Notes: generated from the letters alone by a model not told the origin. A stretch of DNA of 64,000 nt from Tardiphaga sp. P9-11 (GCF_008329525.1 NZ_NPKQ01000007.1:124001-188000), one strand, 5' to 3'; counted from the stretch's first letter, positions 33,302-41,488 are shown. Numbers and translations are program-made.

Positions 33302-33631
33302 ATGAAAAGGGCAGCATTGATCCTGGCCACTGTCGCAGCCATCGGCACGACCGTCATGACGGCGCCGGCTGAAGCGCGCGGATGGGGGAGGGGTTGGGGA
33401 CCGGGTCCCGCAATCGGCTTCGGGATTGCCGCAGGTGCGTTGGCTGCGGGTGCCTATGGCGCGTATGGACCTTACGGATACGGATATGGACCACGCTATT
33501 ACGGCTACGGTCCCGGCTACGGCTATTATCGACCGCGCTATTATCGGCCGGCCTACTATGGCGGGTACTATGGTCCCGGCCCCTATGCCTATGGGGGACC
33601 GCGCTACTATCGCAGCTACGGTTATTGGTAG
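33302..33631 (+). CDS. Secreted glycine/tyrosine-rich protein
   Basis: A 109-residue protein. The signal peptide (1-25) ends APAEA-RG. The mature part begins with an Arg/Gly/Trp segment, then a small hydrophobic stretch (IGFGIAAGALAAGAYGAYG) and repeats of GYGPRYYGYGPGYGYY type with about one-third Tyr and one-third Gly. Such proteins are usually surface or periplasmic and intrinsically disordered. The terminator at 33703 closes the gene. Confidence 0.8.
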   Translation: MKRAALILATVAAIGTTVMTAPAEARGWGRGWGPGPAIGFGIAAGALAAGAYGAYGPYGYGYGPRYYGYGPGYGYYRPRYYRPAYYGGYYGPGPYAYGGPRYYRSYGYW

Positions 33632-33702
33632 GCGCTGAACAATATCGCGGCTCGGAGCATTGCTTCTGGCCTTTTGCGCTGCACACCCGTTGACCCGCAT
33701 TC

Positions 33703-33739
33703 AATAAAAAGCCCGCCAGATCATGGCGGGCTTTTTATT
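33703..33739. terminator. Strong bidirectional intrinsic terminator
   Basis: AATAAAAAGCCCGCCA and its exact complement (33724-33739) form a 16-bp stem with a 5-bp loop; A5/T5 tracts lie on both sides of the GC core. It separates the convergent genes at 33302 and 33767 and would stop transcription from both. Confidence 0.92.
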
Positions 33740-33766
33740 GGTCGCTGTTACGCGAGCAGATCAGAG

Positions 33767-33952
33767 CTAGTGCCGCGCGCGGCGCTCATGACGTGGTGTC
33801 GCGAACTCGTTCCAGTCGGTGGCACGTACCTTTTCGATTGTGGTCTCGTAATAGTCTTCACGTTCGCGCTGAAACTTTGCCTGCTTCTCGCGAAATTCTG
33901 CCACCCGGCGTTCCATGTCGGCGCGTGCCGCTGAAATTCTTTCTTCGTTCAT
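33767..33952 (-). CDS. Small charged helical protein with YYE motif (paralogue A)
   Basis: A 61-residue, highly charged helical protein: MERRVAEFREKQAKFQ, then REREDYYETTIEKVRAT and an Arg/His-rich end. It shares an F-x3-QA-x4-ER-x2-YYE pattern with the C-terminal part of the protein at 35661. AGAAGAGA precedes ATG 33952. The frame is open upstream to 34153 but that stretch lacks coding character. Function unknown. Confidence 0.65.
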   Translation of the reverse strand: MNEERISAARADMERRVAEFREKQAKFQREREDYYETTIEKVRATDWNEFATPRHERRARH

Positions 33953-34174
33953 TCTCTTCTCTTCGTTTCGCTCCCCAAAGGAGAGCATCAATGTCGAATG
34001 CGGCATCAATCCGATGTTTGCAAGGCGATCGGTGGATAAGTCGCAGCGCGCAACGCTCACGCCAGCTGAGACTTCCTGCGGCGAATCACCGGCAAAACAA
34101 AACCTCGCATCACGCTGTGGAGCGAGTTGGATATTCCAACGCCGACGTAACACCGACGACGCCAGAAGGTTCCG

Positions 34175-34342
34175 TTATTCAGCACTCTCCAATGCGAGCG
34201 CCTGTTCGAAATCCTGCATCCGCGCGTTGACCCAGTCTTCGTCCTGACAACTCAACAACAGCATTTCCCGTTCTGCCTTGCGGCAGAATTCCGGATCGGG
34301 ATCGATGCTCTTCCAAAGCTCGACACGTGCCTGCAAATCCAT
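34175..34342 (-). CDS. Small hypothetical protein, 55 aa
   Basis: ATG at 34342 follows GGGAG with 6-bp spacing; stop TAA at 34175. The product is acidic and helical (MDLQARVELWKSIDP, then FCRKAEREMLLLSCQDEDW), with two Cys. The good ribosome site supports it. Function unknown. Confidence 0.6.
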   Translation of the reverse strand: MDLQARVELWKSIDPDPEFCRKAEREMLLLSCQDEDWVNARMQDFEQALALESAE

Positions 34343-34573
34343 GTCAGTCTCCCTGTTTCCAGCCGCGTATGCCCCGCCAACCCGGCGATTCCCGTGACGT
34401 CTCGATAAAACATTGGCGAATGATGTTCTTGATTTGTTCTAGTCGGCGCGGGCTATTTTGTCCATCGGGATCTTGCCGCGGCAGATTGGAAGGCACGGTA
34501 ATTTTGCTGGAAATGGTGCGATCCGGGGCTCTCGATTTGGATCGCGATGGAGAGTGTCATTGTCATCGGCTAT

Positions 34574-34597
34574 AAGGCCGCTCGATCGAGGCCTTTT
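34574..34597 (+). terminator. Terminator-like hairpin upstream of the zinc-ribbon gene
   Basis: AAGGCC and GGCCTT arms enclose the palindrome CTCGATCGAG, and TTTT follows on the plus strand. No annotated plus-strand gene ends here, so either it terminates an unannotated transcript from 34342-34570 or it is part of the leader of the next gene. Confidence 0.5.
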
Positions 34598-34623
34598 GCT
34601 TCGGCGTCTGTCCAGGAGAGCTC

Positions 34624-34830
34624 ATGAGCAAGCAGGCAATGCGCGAAGAGGCCGAGCGTCTGATCCGCGAGACCATGGAGCGCAAGGCGCTGGTGGTGAA
34701 ACAGGGTGACACCCGGATCATGACGACCTGCGGCAAGTGCGGTGCGCCGAACAAGGTCTCGGCGCCGAAGGGCGTTGCGCGGGTGTCCTTCACCTGCAAG
34801 GAGTGTGGTCACGAGCAGGTCACGCTCTGA
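34624..34830 (+). CDS. Small zinc-ribbon protein
   Basis: A 68-residue protein. A charged N-terminal helix (MREEAERLIRETMERK) is followed by a zinc ribbon with two C-x2-C pairs: CGKCG and CKECG, 19 residues apart. It may bind RNA, DNA or a protein partner. GGAGAGCTC precedes the ATG. Standalone; no neighbouring partner is suggested. Confidence 0.78.
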   Translation: MSKQAMREEAERLIRETMERKALVVKQGDTRIMTTCGKCGAPNKVSAPKGVARVSFTCKECGHEQVTL

Positions 34831-34991
34831 TCCTATACTGAAACCGGAAATCGGCGCGAAAATTGCTTTGTGTTTCGTGGTGGTCCGGGGCAATAATTGC
34901 GGTAACGGCTCCGGGAGAGCCGGCTGCAAAAATTGAAGGGCGTAAGCGACTACCCTAGGACCGGTGCGTATTTGCTGTGTTGGGGACGACC

Positions 34992-35240
34992 ATGCTTTTT
35001 TGGGTTTTGGGGACTTTCGGAATTTCTCTGGTGGCGTTGGCCACGCCATGTGCCGCTCAGTCCATTCGGACAGCTGAACCGCTCATCCTGGCGCCTTACG
35101 AAAGCGCGCTGGTCCAGGACGGTTCATGTGCCGCCGGCAAGATCTTAAAGGTGACCGGCGCCATTCGCGGCCTGCGCCGCAAGAAGCTGTGCATTCCGCT
35201 GAATGAAATTCAGGCCTCGCTGGGGTCAGTGGTTCAGTAG
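34992..35240 (+). CDS. Small secreted protein with two cysteines
   Basis: An 82-residue protein. The signal peptide spans 1-22 (LFWVLGTFGISLVALATPCAAQS). The mature domain has a predicted beta pattern with Cys in DGSCAAGKILKV and KKLCIPLN, likely one disulphide. GGGGAC precedes the ATG at 34992; a TTG at 34977 is less likely. Similar short periplasmic proteins occur in Bradyrhizobium; function unknown. Confidence 0.7.
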   Translation: MLFWVLGTFGISLVALATPCAAQSIRTAEPLILAPYESALVQDGSCAAGKILKVTGAIRGLRRKKLCIPLNEIQASLGSVVQ

Positions 35241-35356
35241 CCGGTTGCGGCAAGGTTTGTTTTGGCTGGACGACTTTTCGAGACCGCATCAATCGCCTGT
35301 TAACGCTGGAGCGCGTACGCACTTGGGCTCTATGGGTGACGTGTTACCCTGCCGAC

Positions 35357-35554
35357 ATGATCAGTCTCGTCCCAGTCGCCGCCGTTCTGGCGTCCGAACG
35401 CGGCGTCCGGCCGACGCCGGTGATCGATTCCAGTGACGCCTCCCAGCGCGACTATTGGGCCTATCGGTTGAGTGTCTCGCCGACCGAACTGAACGCAGCG
35501 ATCGAAAAGGTCGGCTCCTCGGTTGCCGCCGTGCGGCGACACCTCGGCAAATAA
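35357..35554 (+). CDS. DUF3606 domain protein (second copy)
   Basis: A 65-residue protein whose C-terminal half is DUF3606: RDYWAYRLSVSPTELNAAI, then EKVGSSVAAVRRHL. Paralogue of the protein at 31868, with a longer N-terminal region (MISLVPVAAVLASERG). Start could also be GTG 35336; no clear ribosome site. A terminator-like hairpin follows 43 bp after the stop. Confidence 0.78.
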   Translation: MISLVPVAAVLASERGVRPTPVIDSSDASQRDYWAYRLSVSPTELNAAIEKVGSSVAAVRRHLGK

Positions 35555-35596
35555 CCCGGACCGACAGACCGTCTCCTCACGTTGAAGCCGCAAGGT

Positions 35597-35630
35597 GAAA
35601 GCCCCGCCGGGGGAGGACGGGGCTTTCTGA
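35597..35630 (+). terminator. Intrinsic terminator-like hairpin after the second DUF3606 gene
   Basis: GAAAGCCCCG (35597-35606) and CGGGGCTTTC (35618-35627) form a perfect 10-bp stem with an 11-bp loop, between convergent genes. The T-run is inside the stem end (CTTTC), so it may work in both directions with moderate strength. Confidence 0.65.
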
Positions 35631-35660
35631 AAACAGAGCATCGGGGAAACTGCTCCGGCT

Positions 35661-36137
35661 TTACAACCGGCCGCGCCCGGAATCGTTCCGCAGCGTTGTC
35701 CGGATACGCGTCTGCATGGCTTCGTAGTAGACGTCACGCTCGTGGATCATCTGGGCCTGGCGAGCCTTGAACGACGCAACGCGCTTGAGGATCTCGGCCC
35801 GCTCAGATGGGCCCGAATAGAGTGGATCTCTCCGGGCAGGAGGAGATGGCACGTTGCTTGGAGCTGCAACAGGAGCATCCTGCGAACTGCGCTCCGAGGT
35901 TTCAATTGCCTCGTTCGCTGCATCTACAATCAAAGCAGCAGCCGCCGAATGATCGGCGTCCGTGGTGGCGTGCGAGGTGACAGTTTCTGTCGAACCGGAC
36001 GCTTGCGACGGCGCGTGGCTCGGCGGTTGCCAGATGTTCAGTCGCTTGGCCGCAACCGGATGCGCGGCGGCGACTTCCTGTACGAATGCGAGCGTCTGCG
36101 CGACCAGCCGGTCACGCTCTTCTTTCCAAGATGTCAT
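35661..36137 (-). CDS. Hypothetical protein with C-terminal YYE motif (paralogue B)
   Basis: A 158-residue protein. The N-terminus is helical (WKEERDRLVAQTLAFVQEVAA); the centre (45-115) is Ala/Ser/Thr/Pro-rich and disordered; the C-terminus (ILKRVASFKARQAQM, HERDVYYEAM) matches the small protein at 33767. The pair suggests a conserved helical module, here with an added N-terminal domain. GAGGAAG precedes ATG 36137. Function unknown. Confidence 0.7.
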   Translation of the reverse strand: MTSWKEERDRLVAQTLAFVQEVAAAHPVAAKRLNIWQPPSHAPSQASGSTETVTSHATTDADHSAAAALIVDAANEAIETSERSSQDAPVAAPSNVPSPPARRDPLYSGPSERAEILKRVASFKARQAQMIHERDVYYEAMQTRIRTTLRNDSGRGRL

Positions 36138-36291
36138 GACGCGCTTCCTCAATCCCGCAGGCATTGTCTGCGAAACGCGAGCTCGACGTCAATTGAATTA
36201 CATCCATCATGATGTCTTCGGTGGATGAGCGCGCCCGTATGCTTGCGGCGCATGGACGTTGCCGCTAGTCCGAAAGGAACAGGAGAATTCC

Positions 36292-36531
36292 ATGGCCAAG
36301 ATTGATCTGGACTCACTGAGCATCGAAGAACTTGCGGCACTGCGGGATCAGGCAACCGACAAGCTCGCAGAAAAAGTTGCTGCACGTCAGGCCGAGCTCG
36401 AAGCAGAGCTCGAGAAGCTCGCGCAGTACGGCAAGTCCGTGAAGAAATCGCAGGCTACGCCGGTCGCAAAGCCGAAGAAAGACGACGTGTTGAAGAGCGA
36501 ACCTGCCGCTGACGTCTCGCGGGCTGCATAA
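36292..36531 (+). CDS. H-NS-like oligomerisation domain protein lacking a DNA-binding domain
   Basis: A 79-residue protein. The first 47 residues (LDSLSIEELAALRDQATDKL, then AEKVAARQAELEAELEKLA) have the N-terminal coiled-coil organisation of H-NS family proteins and parallel the N-terminus of the next gene product. The C-terminal 30 residues are Lys/Ala/Pro-rich and lack the TW-G-RG DNA-binding motif. It may form mixed oligomers with full-length H-NS and modulate silencing, like truncated H-NST proteins. No remnant of a DNA-binding domain was seen downstream. GAACAGGAGA precedes the ATG. Confidence 0.7.
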   Translation: MAKIDLDSLSIEELAALRDQATDKLAEKVAARQAELEAELEKLAQYGKSVKKSQATPVAKPKKDDVLKSEPAADVSRAA

Positions 36532-36679
36532 AGATTTCGCAGATCGGTATCTAGTTACTGAAGGGCGGAGCGCATTTTGGCTCGGTCCTGAGATTTCATT
36601 TTGATGCGGTGTTTTGGCACCGCGTATTTTTCATCTAAATGCCGCACGCAGGCGCGTATTTTTATCTTCGGAGCCTGTT

Positions 36680-36994
36680 ATGCCGACCCTTGATATCAAG
36701 TCACTTTCGGTTTCCCAGCTCCTCGCATTGCGTGAGAACATCGACAAACAACTGCAAGTGCATCGCGCCGAATTGCAGGCGCAACTCGCACAGATCAGAA
36801 ATGTCGACAGTAAAACCAGCCACGTCAGAGGCATCAAAGTTCCGCCGAAGTATCGCCATCCCAGGACTGGTGAAACCTGGACTGGACGTGGTGGCGTTGC
36901 GGGGTGGCTTGCCAAGGAGATCGCAGCCGGTTGCAAGCGAGAGGATTTCCTGATCGACAAACCCGTCAAAAACGGACGCGCCAAAGCGAAATAG
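36680..36994 (+). CDS. H-NS family nucleoid-associated protein
   Basis: A 104-residue protein. The N-terminal coiled coil (LDIKSLSVSQLLALRENIDKQ...) gives oligomerisation; the C-terminal domain has the H-NS signature YRHPRTGETWTGRG followed by GVAGWLAKEIAAG. Canonical relatives have TW-(S/T)-GRG-R-x-P-x-WL; here the R and P of that loop are G and A (GRGGVAGWL), a change in the minor-groove-binding segment that could weaken DNA affinity. The ATG at 36680 with upstream GGAG is used. The truncated homologue lies 148 bp upstream. Confidence 0.87.
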   Translation: MPTLDIKSLSVSQLLALRENIDKQLQVHRAELQAQLAQIRNVDSKTSHVRGIKVPPKYRHPRTGETWTGRGGVAGWLAKEIAAGCKREDFLIDKPVKNGRAKAK

Positions 36995-37101
36995 ATTCAG
37001 GAAACGTGGTGACAAAGCAAAACATGCGTTGATCCCGGCGGGATGGCACCGGATCCTGGTCTGCAGCATTGTCGTCGGATCACTTCCTCTCGGACCTGCC
37101 A

Positions 37102-37863
37102 ATGATTGCAACTGACCTTCGCACTGGCGTCGATCGTCTTGGCGAGATGATCGCCGAGGCCAGAACCATAGTTCCGTTCACCGGTGCCGGGATTTCCACC
37201 GAAACGGGCATTCCCGACTTTCGTTCGCCTGGTGGCTTGTGGACCCGTCACCAGCCAATTCCGTTCGACGAGTTCGTCGCCAGCCAGGAAGCACGCGATG
37301 AAGCCTGGCGCCGGCGCTTTGCGATGGAAGAGACATTCTCTGCGGCCAAGCCTGGTCGCGGGCATCGCGCGCTCGCCTCACTCTATAAGGCCGGCAAGAT
37401 TCCGGCTGTGATCACCCAGAACATCGACAACCTGCATCAGATGTCCGGCTTCAAAGCCGACGCTGTGATCGAGCTGCACGGCAACACGACCTACGCGCGC
37501 TGCATTGGATGTCAAAAGCGCTACGAACTCGATTGGGTGAAGAGCAGATTCGATCCCGAAGAACAGGCGCCTGACTGCGCGGCATGCGGTGAGCCCGTGA
37601 AGGCTGCGACGATATCGTTCGGGCAGGCGATGCCGGAACATGAGATGCGCCGTGCGGCAGAACTTTCACGGCAATGCGATCTGTTCATTGCGATTGGATC
37701 GTCACTGGTCGTTTGGCCCGCTGCGGGATTCCCGATGATGGCGAAACATGCCGGCGCCCGCCTTGTCATCATCAACAATGAACCGACCGAGCAGGACGAT
37801 CACGCTGACCTTGTCATTCACAACGATATCGGCGAAACGCTCGGACCGTTCGTCGGAAATTGA
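37102..37863 (+). CDS. cobB: Sir2-family NAD-dependent protein deacylase
   Basis: A 253-residue sirtuin that removes acyl groups from lysine using NAD. GAGISTETGIPDFRSP is the NAD-binding motif, TQNIDNLHQMSG the second, and the catalytic His is H126 (ELHGN). A structural zinc site is formed by C134, C137, C159 and C162. GSSLVVWPAAGFP closes the Rossmann fold. Start at ATG 37102; a TTG at 37069 would add 11 residues. It is not obviously linked to its neighbours. Confidence 0.94.
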   Translation: MIATDLRTGVDRLGEMIAEARTIVPFTGAGISTETGIPDFRSPGGLWTRHQPIPFDEFVASQEARDEAWRRRFAMEETFSAAKPGRGHRALASLYKAGKIPAVITQNIDNLHQMSGFKADAVIELHGNTTYARCIGCQKRYELDWVKSRFDPEEQAPDCAACGEPVKAATISFGQAMPEHEMRRAAELSRQCDLFIAIGSSLVVWPAAGFPMMAKHAGARLVIINNEPTEQDDHADLVIHNDIGETLGPFVGN

Positions 37864-37952
37864 TGCGTGATTGATTCGTCAGAGCGCAAGCTGTTCATAG
37901 CTGTCACTGTGTTCGTTTTTTGTCTTTGCTGATCAGGCGACAGTGTTATCCT

Positions 37953-37993
37953 CGAATCGTGAGATTCGCGTCGCACCATCGTAAATTTGCACC
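37953..37993 (+). promoter_or_regulatory. Structured leader upstream of the cold-shock gene
   Basis: A perfect 6-bp hairpin with a 4-bp loop (CGAATC/GATTCG, 37953-37968) lies about 90 bp before the cold-shock start codon, followed shortly by a second small inverted repeat (CCATCG at 37977-37982 and CGATGG at 37994-37999). Cold-shock mRNAs often have folded leaders; whether this one responds to temperature is unknown. Confidence 0.3.
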
Positions 37994-38056
37994 GATGGGA
38001 CATGCGAGATGGTGCTGACAGGGCTGGCAGCGCAAATGATAGTAGGATCCGGGGCC

Positions 38057-38713
38057 ATGGGGTCGGACGCATTTGAGTCCAAGCGATTGGGGGGAATTCC
38101 CGGAGCGGGCAGTCCGCGTGCAGGGAATGAGCACTCAGGCAGCGCAAGCCGCGATGCACTCGATCCTTTCGCGGGTGTCGGTGAGGGCAACGCAGTCGAT
38201 CTCGTCGAGATCAGCGGTGTTATCAAGTGGTTCGACGCTTCGAAGGGATATGGCTTCATCATTCCCGATAATGGCGCTGCCGATGTGCTCCTGCATGTGA
38301 CTGTGCTTCGCCGTGACGGCTACCAAACCGCCTATGAAGGTGCGCGTGTGGTCGTGGAATGTACCCAGCGTTCCAAGGGTTATCAGGCCTTCCGCGTCGT
38401 TTCGATGGACGAATCGACCGCGATCCATCCAGCGCAGATGCTGCCGCCGCGCACCCATGTCAGTGTGACACCCACCAGTGGCCTCGAGCGGGCGCAGGTG
38501 AAGTGGTTCAACCGGCTGCGTGGCTTCGGCTTTCTCAGCTGCGGAGAAGGCACGCCGGACATCTTCGTTCACATGGAAACCCTGCGCCGCTTCGGGATGA
38601 CCGAGCTGCGTCCCGGCCAGTATGTGATGGTGCGCTTCGGGCCCGGCTCCAAGGGCATGATGGCGGCAGAGATCCAGCCCGAAGGCGGAACGCCAGGTCT
38701 TTCCTCGCACTAA
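38057..38713 (+). CDS. Two-domain cold-shock protein
   Basis: A 218-residue protein with two cold-shock domains joined by a linker. Domain 1 (about 50-112) has [18 protein letters not shown]; domain 2 (about 145-205) has [17 protein letters not shown] and DIFVHMETL. Both keep the RNP1 (K/RGYGFI, RGFGFL) and RNP2 (LLHVTV, IFVHM) RNA-binding motifs. The first 45 residues are a disordered Gly/Ser extension. Double-CSD proteins of this kind are typical of alphaproteobacteria and act as RNA chaperones. ATG 38057 with upstream AGGATCCGGGG is used. Confidence 0.92.
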   Translation: MGSDAFESKRLGGIPGAGSPRAGNEHSGSASRDALDPFAGVGEGNAVDLVEISGVIKWFDASKGYGFIIPDNGAADVLLHVTVLRRDGYQTAYEGARVVVECTQRSKGYQAFRVVSMDESTAIHPAQMLPPRTHVSVTPTSGLERAQVKWFNRLRGFGFLSCGEGTPDIFVHMETLRRFGMTELRPGQYVMVRFGPGSKGMMAAEIQPEGGTPGLSSH

Positions 38714-38886
38714 GCCGTCCGGCTCTCGAGATTTCTTGCTGATTTCCTGCCGGCATTGGCCTGCCGTTAGGACGCATCGCGCGATCACGTGGCTGTGCAT
38801 CACGACAGTCTGGCGCTGGCCCGCGTCGTCAGGCTAGGGTCGCGCCGCCCGGCGTTCCGACCGGGCTCTTGCGTGGATTGCCCTTC

Positions 38887-39366
38887 ATGAGTCTGTTTCG
38901 CTTCGCCGCCCGCTGCCGCCTGTCGATGCTGGCCGCGATCGCCGCTTTCGCCCTGATCGCCCCGCAGACGCCTGTCTTCGCCGCCGAGTTCCAGCCCCTC
39001 GAGATCGTCGCTAAGTCTGGGGTGCGGATGTTCTCCGTCGAAATAGCCAAGACTGACGAGGAGAGGGCGACCGGACTGATGTACCGCAAGGAGCTCGCGG
39101 ACGGTCGCGGCATGCTGTTCGACTTCACCCCGGAGCAGCAGGTCTCCATGTGGATGAAGAACACCTTCGTCTCGCTCGATATGATCTTCATCACGGGTGA
39201 CGGCCGAGTGCTCCGGATCGCGGAGAATACCGAGCCGCAATCGCTCAAGATCATTTCATCGGGAGGCCCGGCACGGGCGGTCCTCGAAGTGGTCGCCGGT
39301 ACGGCCAAAAAATACGGAATCGCACCGGGGGACCAAGTGGTCCACCCGTTGTTCAAGAAACATTAA
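38887..39366 (+). CDS. DUF192 family secreted protein
   Basis: A 159-residue protein. The signal peptide ends near residue 34 (VFAAEF). The DUF192 domain follows: VEIAKTDEERATGLMYRKEL, GMLFDF, MWMKNTFVSLDMIFI and EVVAGTAKKYGI are conserved landmarks. Function of the family is unknown; it is common as a single periplasmic gene in bacteria. An in-frame TTG 18 bp upstream is a weaker start. tRNA-Pro lies 21 bp beyond the stop on the other strand. Confidence 0.9.
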   Translation: MSLFRFAARCRLSMLAAIAAFALIAPQTPVFAAEFQPLEIVAKSGVRMFSVEIAKTDEERATGLMYRKELADGRGMLFDFTPEQQVSMWMKNTFVSLDMIFITGDGRVLRIAENTEPQSLKIISSGGPARAVLEVVAGTAKKYGIAPGDQVVHPLFKKH

Positions 39367-39387
39367 ATCATTGAATATGCTGGGATG

Positions 39388-39464
39388 TGGTCGGGGCACT
39401 AGGATTCGAACCTAGGACCTGCGGTACCCAAAACCGCCGCGCTACCAGGCTGCGCTATACCCCG
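39388..39464 (-). tRNA. tRNA-Pro (TGG)
   Basis: On the minus strand, the anticodon stem GCGGT/ACCGC holds the loop TTTGGGT, giving anticodon TGG. The acceptor stem is CGGGGTA paired with TGCCCCG; the T-arm has GGTTCGAATCC. CCA is encoded (TGG at 39388-39390). No att-like copy was found nearby. Confidence 0.97.
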
Positions 39465-39555
39465 ACGATGCGGTGTCGATACACGCTTAGGCGGGGGTCA
39501 GCAAGGCACCTGCTGGCGATTTCTCGCTTGTCCCGCATCGCGTTCGGCTATGAGC

Positions 39556-40740
39556 CTATTCTGCCGCTTTCGACGGCGGTGCCTGCTGTGCTGAGGCTGC
39601 TGCGGGGGTCGACTTCGGCAGCGGCTTGTCCTGTTTTTTCGACCACGAAATGTAATAGGCGACCAGCGTCATCATGCCGATGCCGGCGGCGCTGACGAAG
39701 ACCTGCGCCAGGAACGAACCCGACGACATCATCAGCTGGAAGTGGCCGACGAAGGACAGGAACACGCCGACGCAGAACACTGCGAGCGATTGCTGGCCGC
39801 ATTTGATCAGCGGAGCGAAGACCGGCCATTCCAGACCCTTCCATTCCTTCGGCACGAAGCGGGTGACGAAGAAGGCGATGATCACGAAATGCAGCACGCG
39901 ATAGGGCGCGAGGTTCGTCTTGTCGTTAGGATTGAATGCGTCGAACAGCCATTCGGGCATGATCATGTGGCCGATGTCCGGGAAGCGGCCGGCCATGGTC
40001 ATCACCAGTGAGAACAGCAGATAGGCGATGCCGAAATACAGCAGCACTTTCGATCGGATCACCGAGCGCGATTCCAGCGCGCCGCCGAGCGCGAACCAGG
40101 CACCGAACACGAAGAGCAATTGCCAGGTGAACGGGTTAAAGTACCAGACGCCATAGGGATAGGCAGGCAAGTTCCAGCCGAACTGCCGGGCCGCGAAATA
40201 CAGCGCCAGCGACGCCAGCATGGTGAGATCCGGCTTGCGCAGCATCATCCAGAGCACCGGCGGGAACAGGCCCATCAGCACGATATAGAGCGGCAGCACG
40301 TCGAGATTGAGCGGCTTGAACTTGAGCAGCAGACCCTGCGTCAGGGTCTGGATCGGATTGTCGACGAGGCCTGCGACGTTGAACTCGCTGATGATGTCGG
40401 GGTTGTTATAGCGCTGCGCCACATAGCCGATGGCGGCGATATAGATCACGAACAGGATGACGTGGGCGACATAGAGCTGCCAGACCCGCTTGGTGAGGCG
40501 GGTGGCGCCGACAATAAAGCCGCGCTCCAGCATCATCTTGGCGTAGACAAAGGACGCCGTGTAGCCGGAGATGAAGACGAATAGATCGGCGGCGTCGGAG
40601 AAGCCGTAGTTTCGCGTGGTGACCCAGTTCACCACATTGTCGGGGATATGATCGAGGTAGATCGCCCAATTGGCGATGCCACGAAACAGGTCCAGCCGCA
40701 GGTCGCGGCCTTTGGGGGGAAGAATGGCGTGAATGTCCAT
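39556..40740 (-). CDS. opgC: OpgC-family membrane acyltransferase
   Basis: A 394-residue polytopic membrane protein of the OpgC family (about ten hydrophobic spans), which adds succinyl groups to osmoregulated periplasmic glucans. The N-terminal RDLRLDLFRGIANWAIYLDHIP carries the family's R-x-x-D and His-containing catalytic region; FVFISGYTASFVYAK follows. The C-terminal 25 residues are Ala/Pro/Lys-rich and cytoplasmic. Acyltransferase-3-type enzymes act on other glycans too, so the glucan substrate is an inference. Gene runs toward tRNA-Pro. Confidence 0.9.
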   Translation of the reverse strand: MDIHAILPPKGRDLRLDLFRGIANWAIYLDHIPDNVVNWVTTRNYGFSDAADLFVFISGYTASFVYAKMMLERGFIVGATRLTKRVWQLYVAHVILFVIYIAAIGYVAQRYNNPDIISEFNVAGLVDNPIQTLTQGLLLKFKPLNLDVLPLYIVLMGLFPPVLWMMLRKPDLTMLASLALYFAARQFGWNLPAYPYGVWYFNPFTWQLLFVFGAWFALGGALESRSVIRSKVLLYFGIAYLLFSLVMTMAGRFPDIGHMIMPEWLFDAFNPNDKTNLAPYRVLHFVIIAFFVTRFVPKEWKGLEWPVFAPLIKCGQQSLAVFCVGVFLSFVGHFQLMMSSGSFLAQVFVSAAGIGMMTLVAYYISWSKKQDKPLPKSTPAAASAQQAPPSKAAE

Positions 40741-40989
40741 GGGTGCCGCTTTGGGAGCCGTTCTTGATGACGAATTGCGAGATCAGATAGACCGCTTCGT
40801 GCCCCGATTGTCACGACGCCGCGGAACGAATATACACAATAACGAAGCCGCCAAACGACGGAATCACGGATCAAATTCGTGACAATTGGATATACCAAAC
40901 CCGCCGTTTTCACCAATTTGTCGCAGTGTCGCGGCTGACCAAGGCCGATCCCGCGACGAAGGCCCATCCTCAGAAGGCTATCGCATTCC

Positions 40990-41295
40990 ATGACCGCACG
41001 TATCTTCAAAGCTCCCAAAAACGCCATGCAGGCGGGCCTCGCCAAGACCAAGGATTGGCAGCTCGATTACGAGCCGGAGCAGGCGCGGGTGATCGAGCCC
41101 CTGATGGGCTGGACCTCGTCGGGCGACATGAAGCAGCAGCTGTCCATCCATTTCGACAGCAAGGAAGAGGCCGTGGCCTATTGCGAGCGCGAAAGAGTTG
41201 CCTATCAGGTGATCGAGCCCAAGGTGCGCGCTCCCCGGACCATCGCCTATGCCGACAATTTTGCGTTCCGCCGCTCGGAGCCTTGGTCCCACTAA
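40990..41295 (+). CDS. NADH dehydrogenase subunit, Ndufs4-like
   Basis: A 101-residue protein of the ETC complex I subunit family (homologue of mitochondrial NDUFS4/AQDQ). ARIFKAPKNAMQAG, the central MGWTSSGDM with F-DSKEEAVAYCE, and the end FRRSEPWSH are the family landmarks. It is an accessory subunit of alphaproteobacterial complex I, located on the matrix-facing (cytoplasmic) arm. It is encoded away from the nuo operon, as usual. The 249-bp upstream gap is a divergent promoter region shared with opgC. Confidence 0.93.
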   Translation: MTARIFKAPKNAMQAGLAKTKDWQLDYEPEQARVIEPLMGWTSSGDMKQQLSIHFDSKEEAVAYCERERVAYQVIEPKVRAPRTIAYADNFAFRRSEPWSH

Positions 41296-41488
41296 CCAGC
41301 CCCGACCAAGACCCGGTCGCACTAGCAACCGATTTGCGGGGGATGCGCCCCGGCCACTCTTTAAATTCTCGCCCTGACAGCACCGAAAGTTAGGGTTGCG
41401 CCTCGCCACGACGGGGTGACACCATCGTGGCAGGCCCTTGCCGGGCCGCCGTGCAAACAAGAAACCGCCCTGCAGGAAACGGAAGCCG

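Noticed and set aside
33382-33693. Other-frame ORFs within the Gly/Tyr-rich gene
   Set aside because: Repetitive GC-rich codons keep several frames open; only the 33302 frame has a signal peptide and ribosome site.
39388-39464. tRNA-Pro as a possible island insertion site
   Set aside because: No second copy of its 3' end and no integrase gene found within the window.
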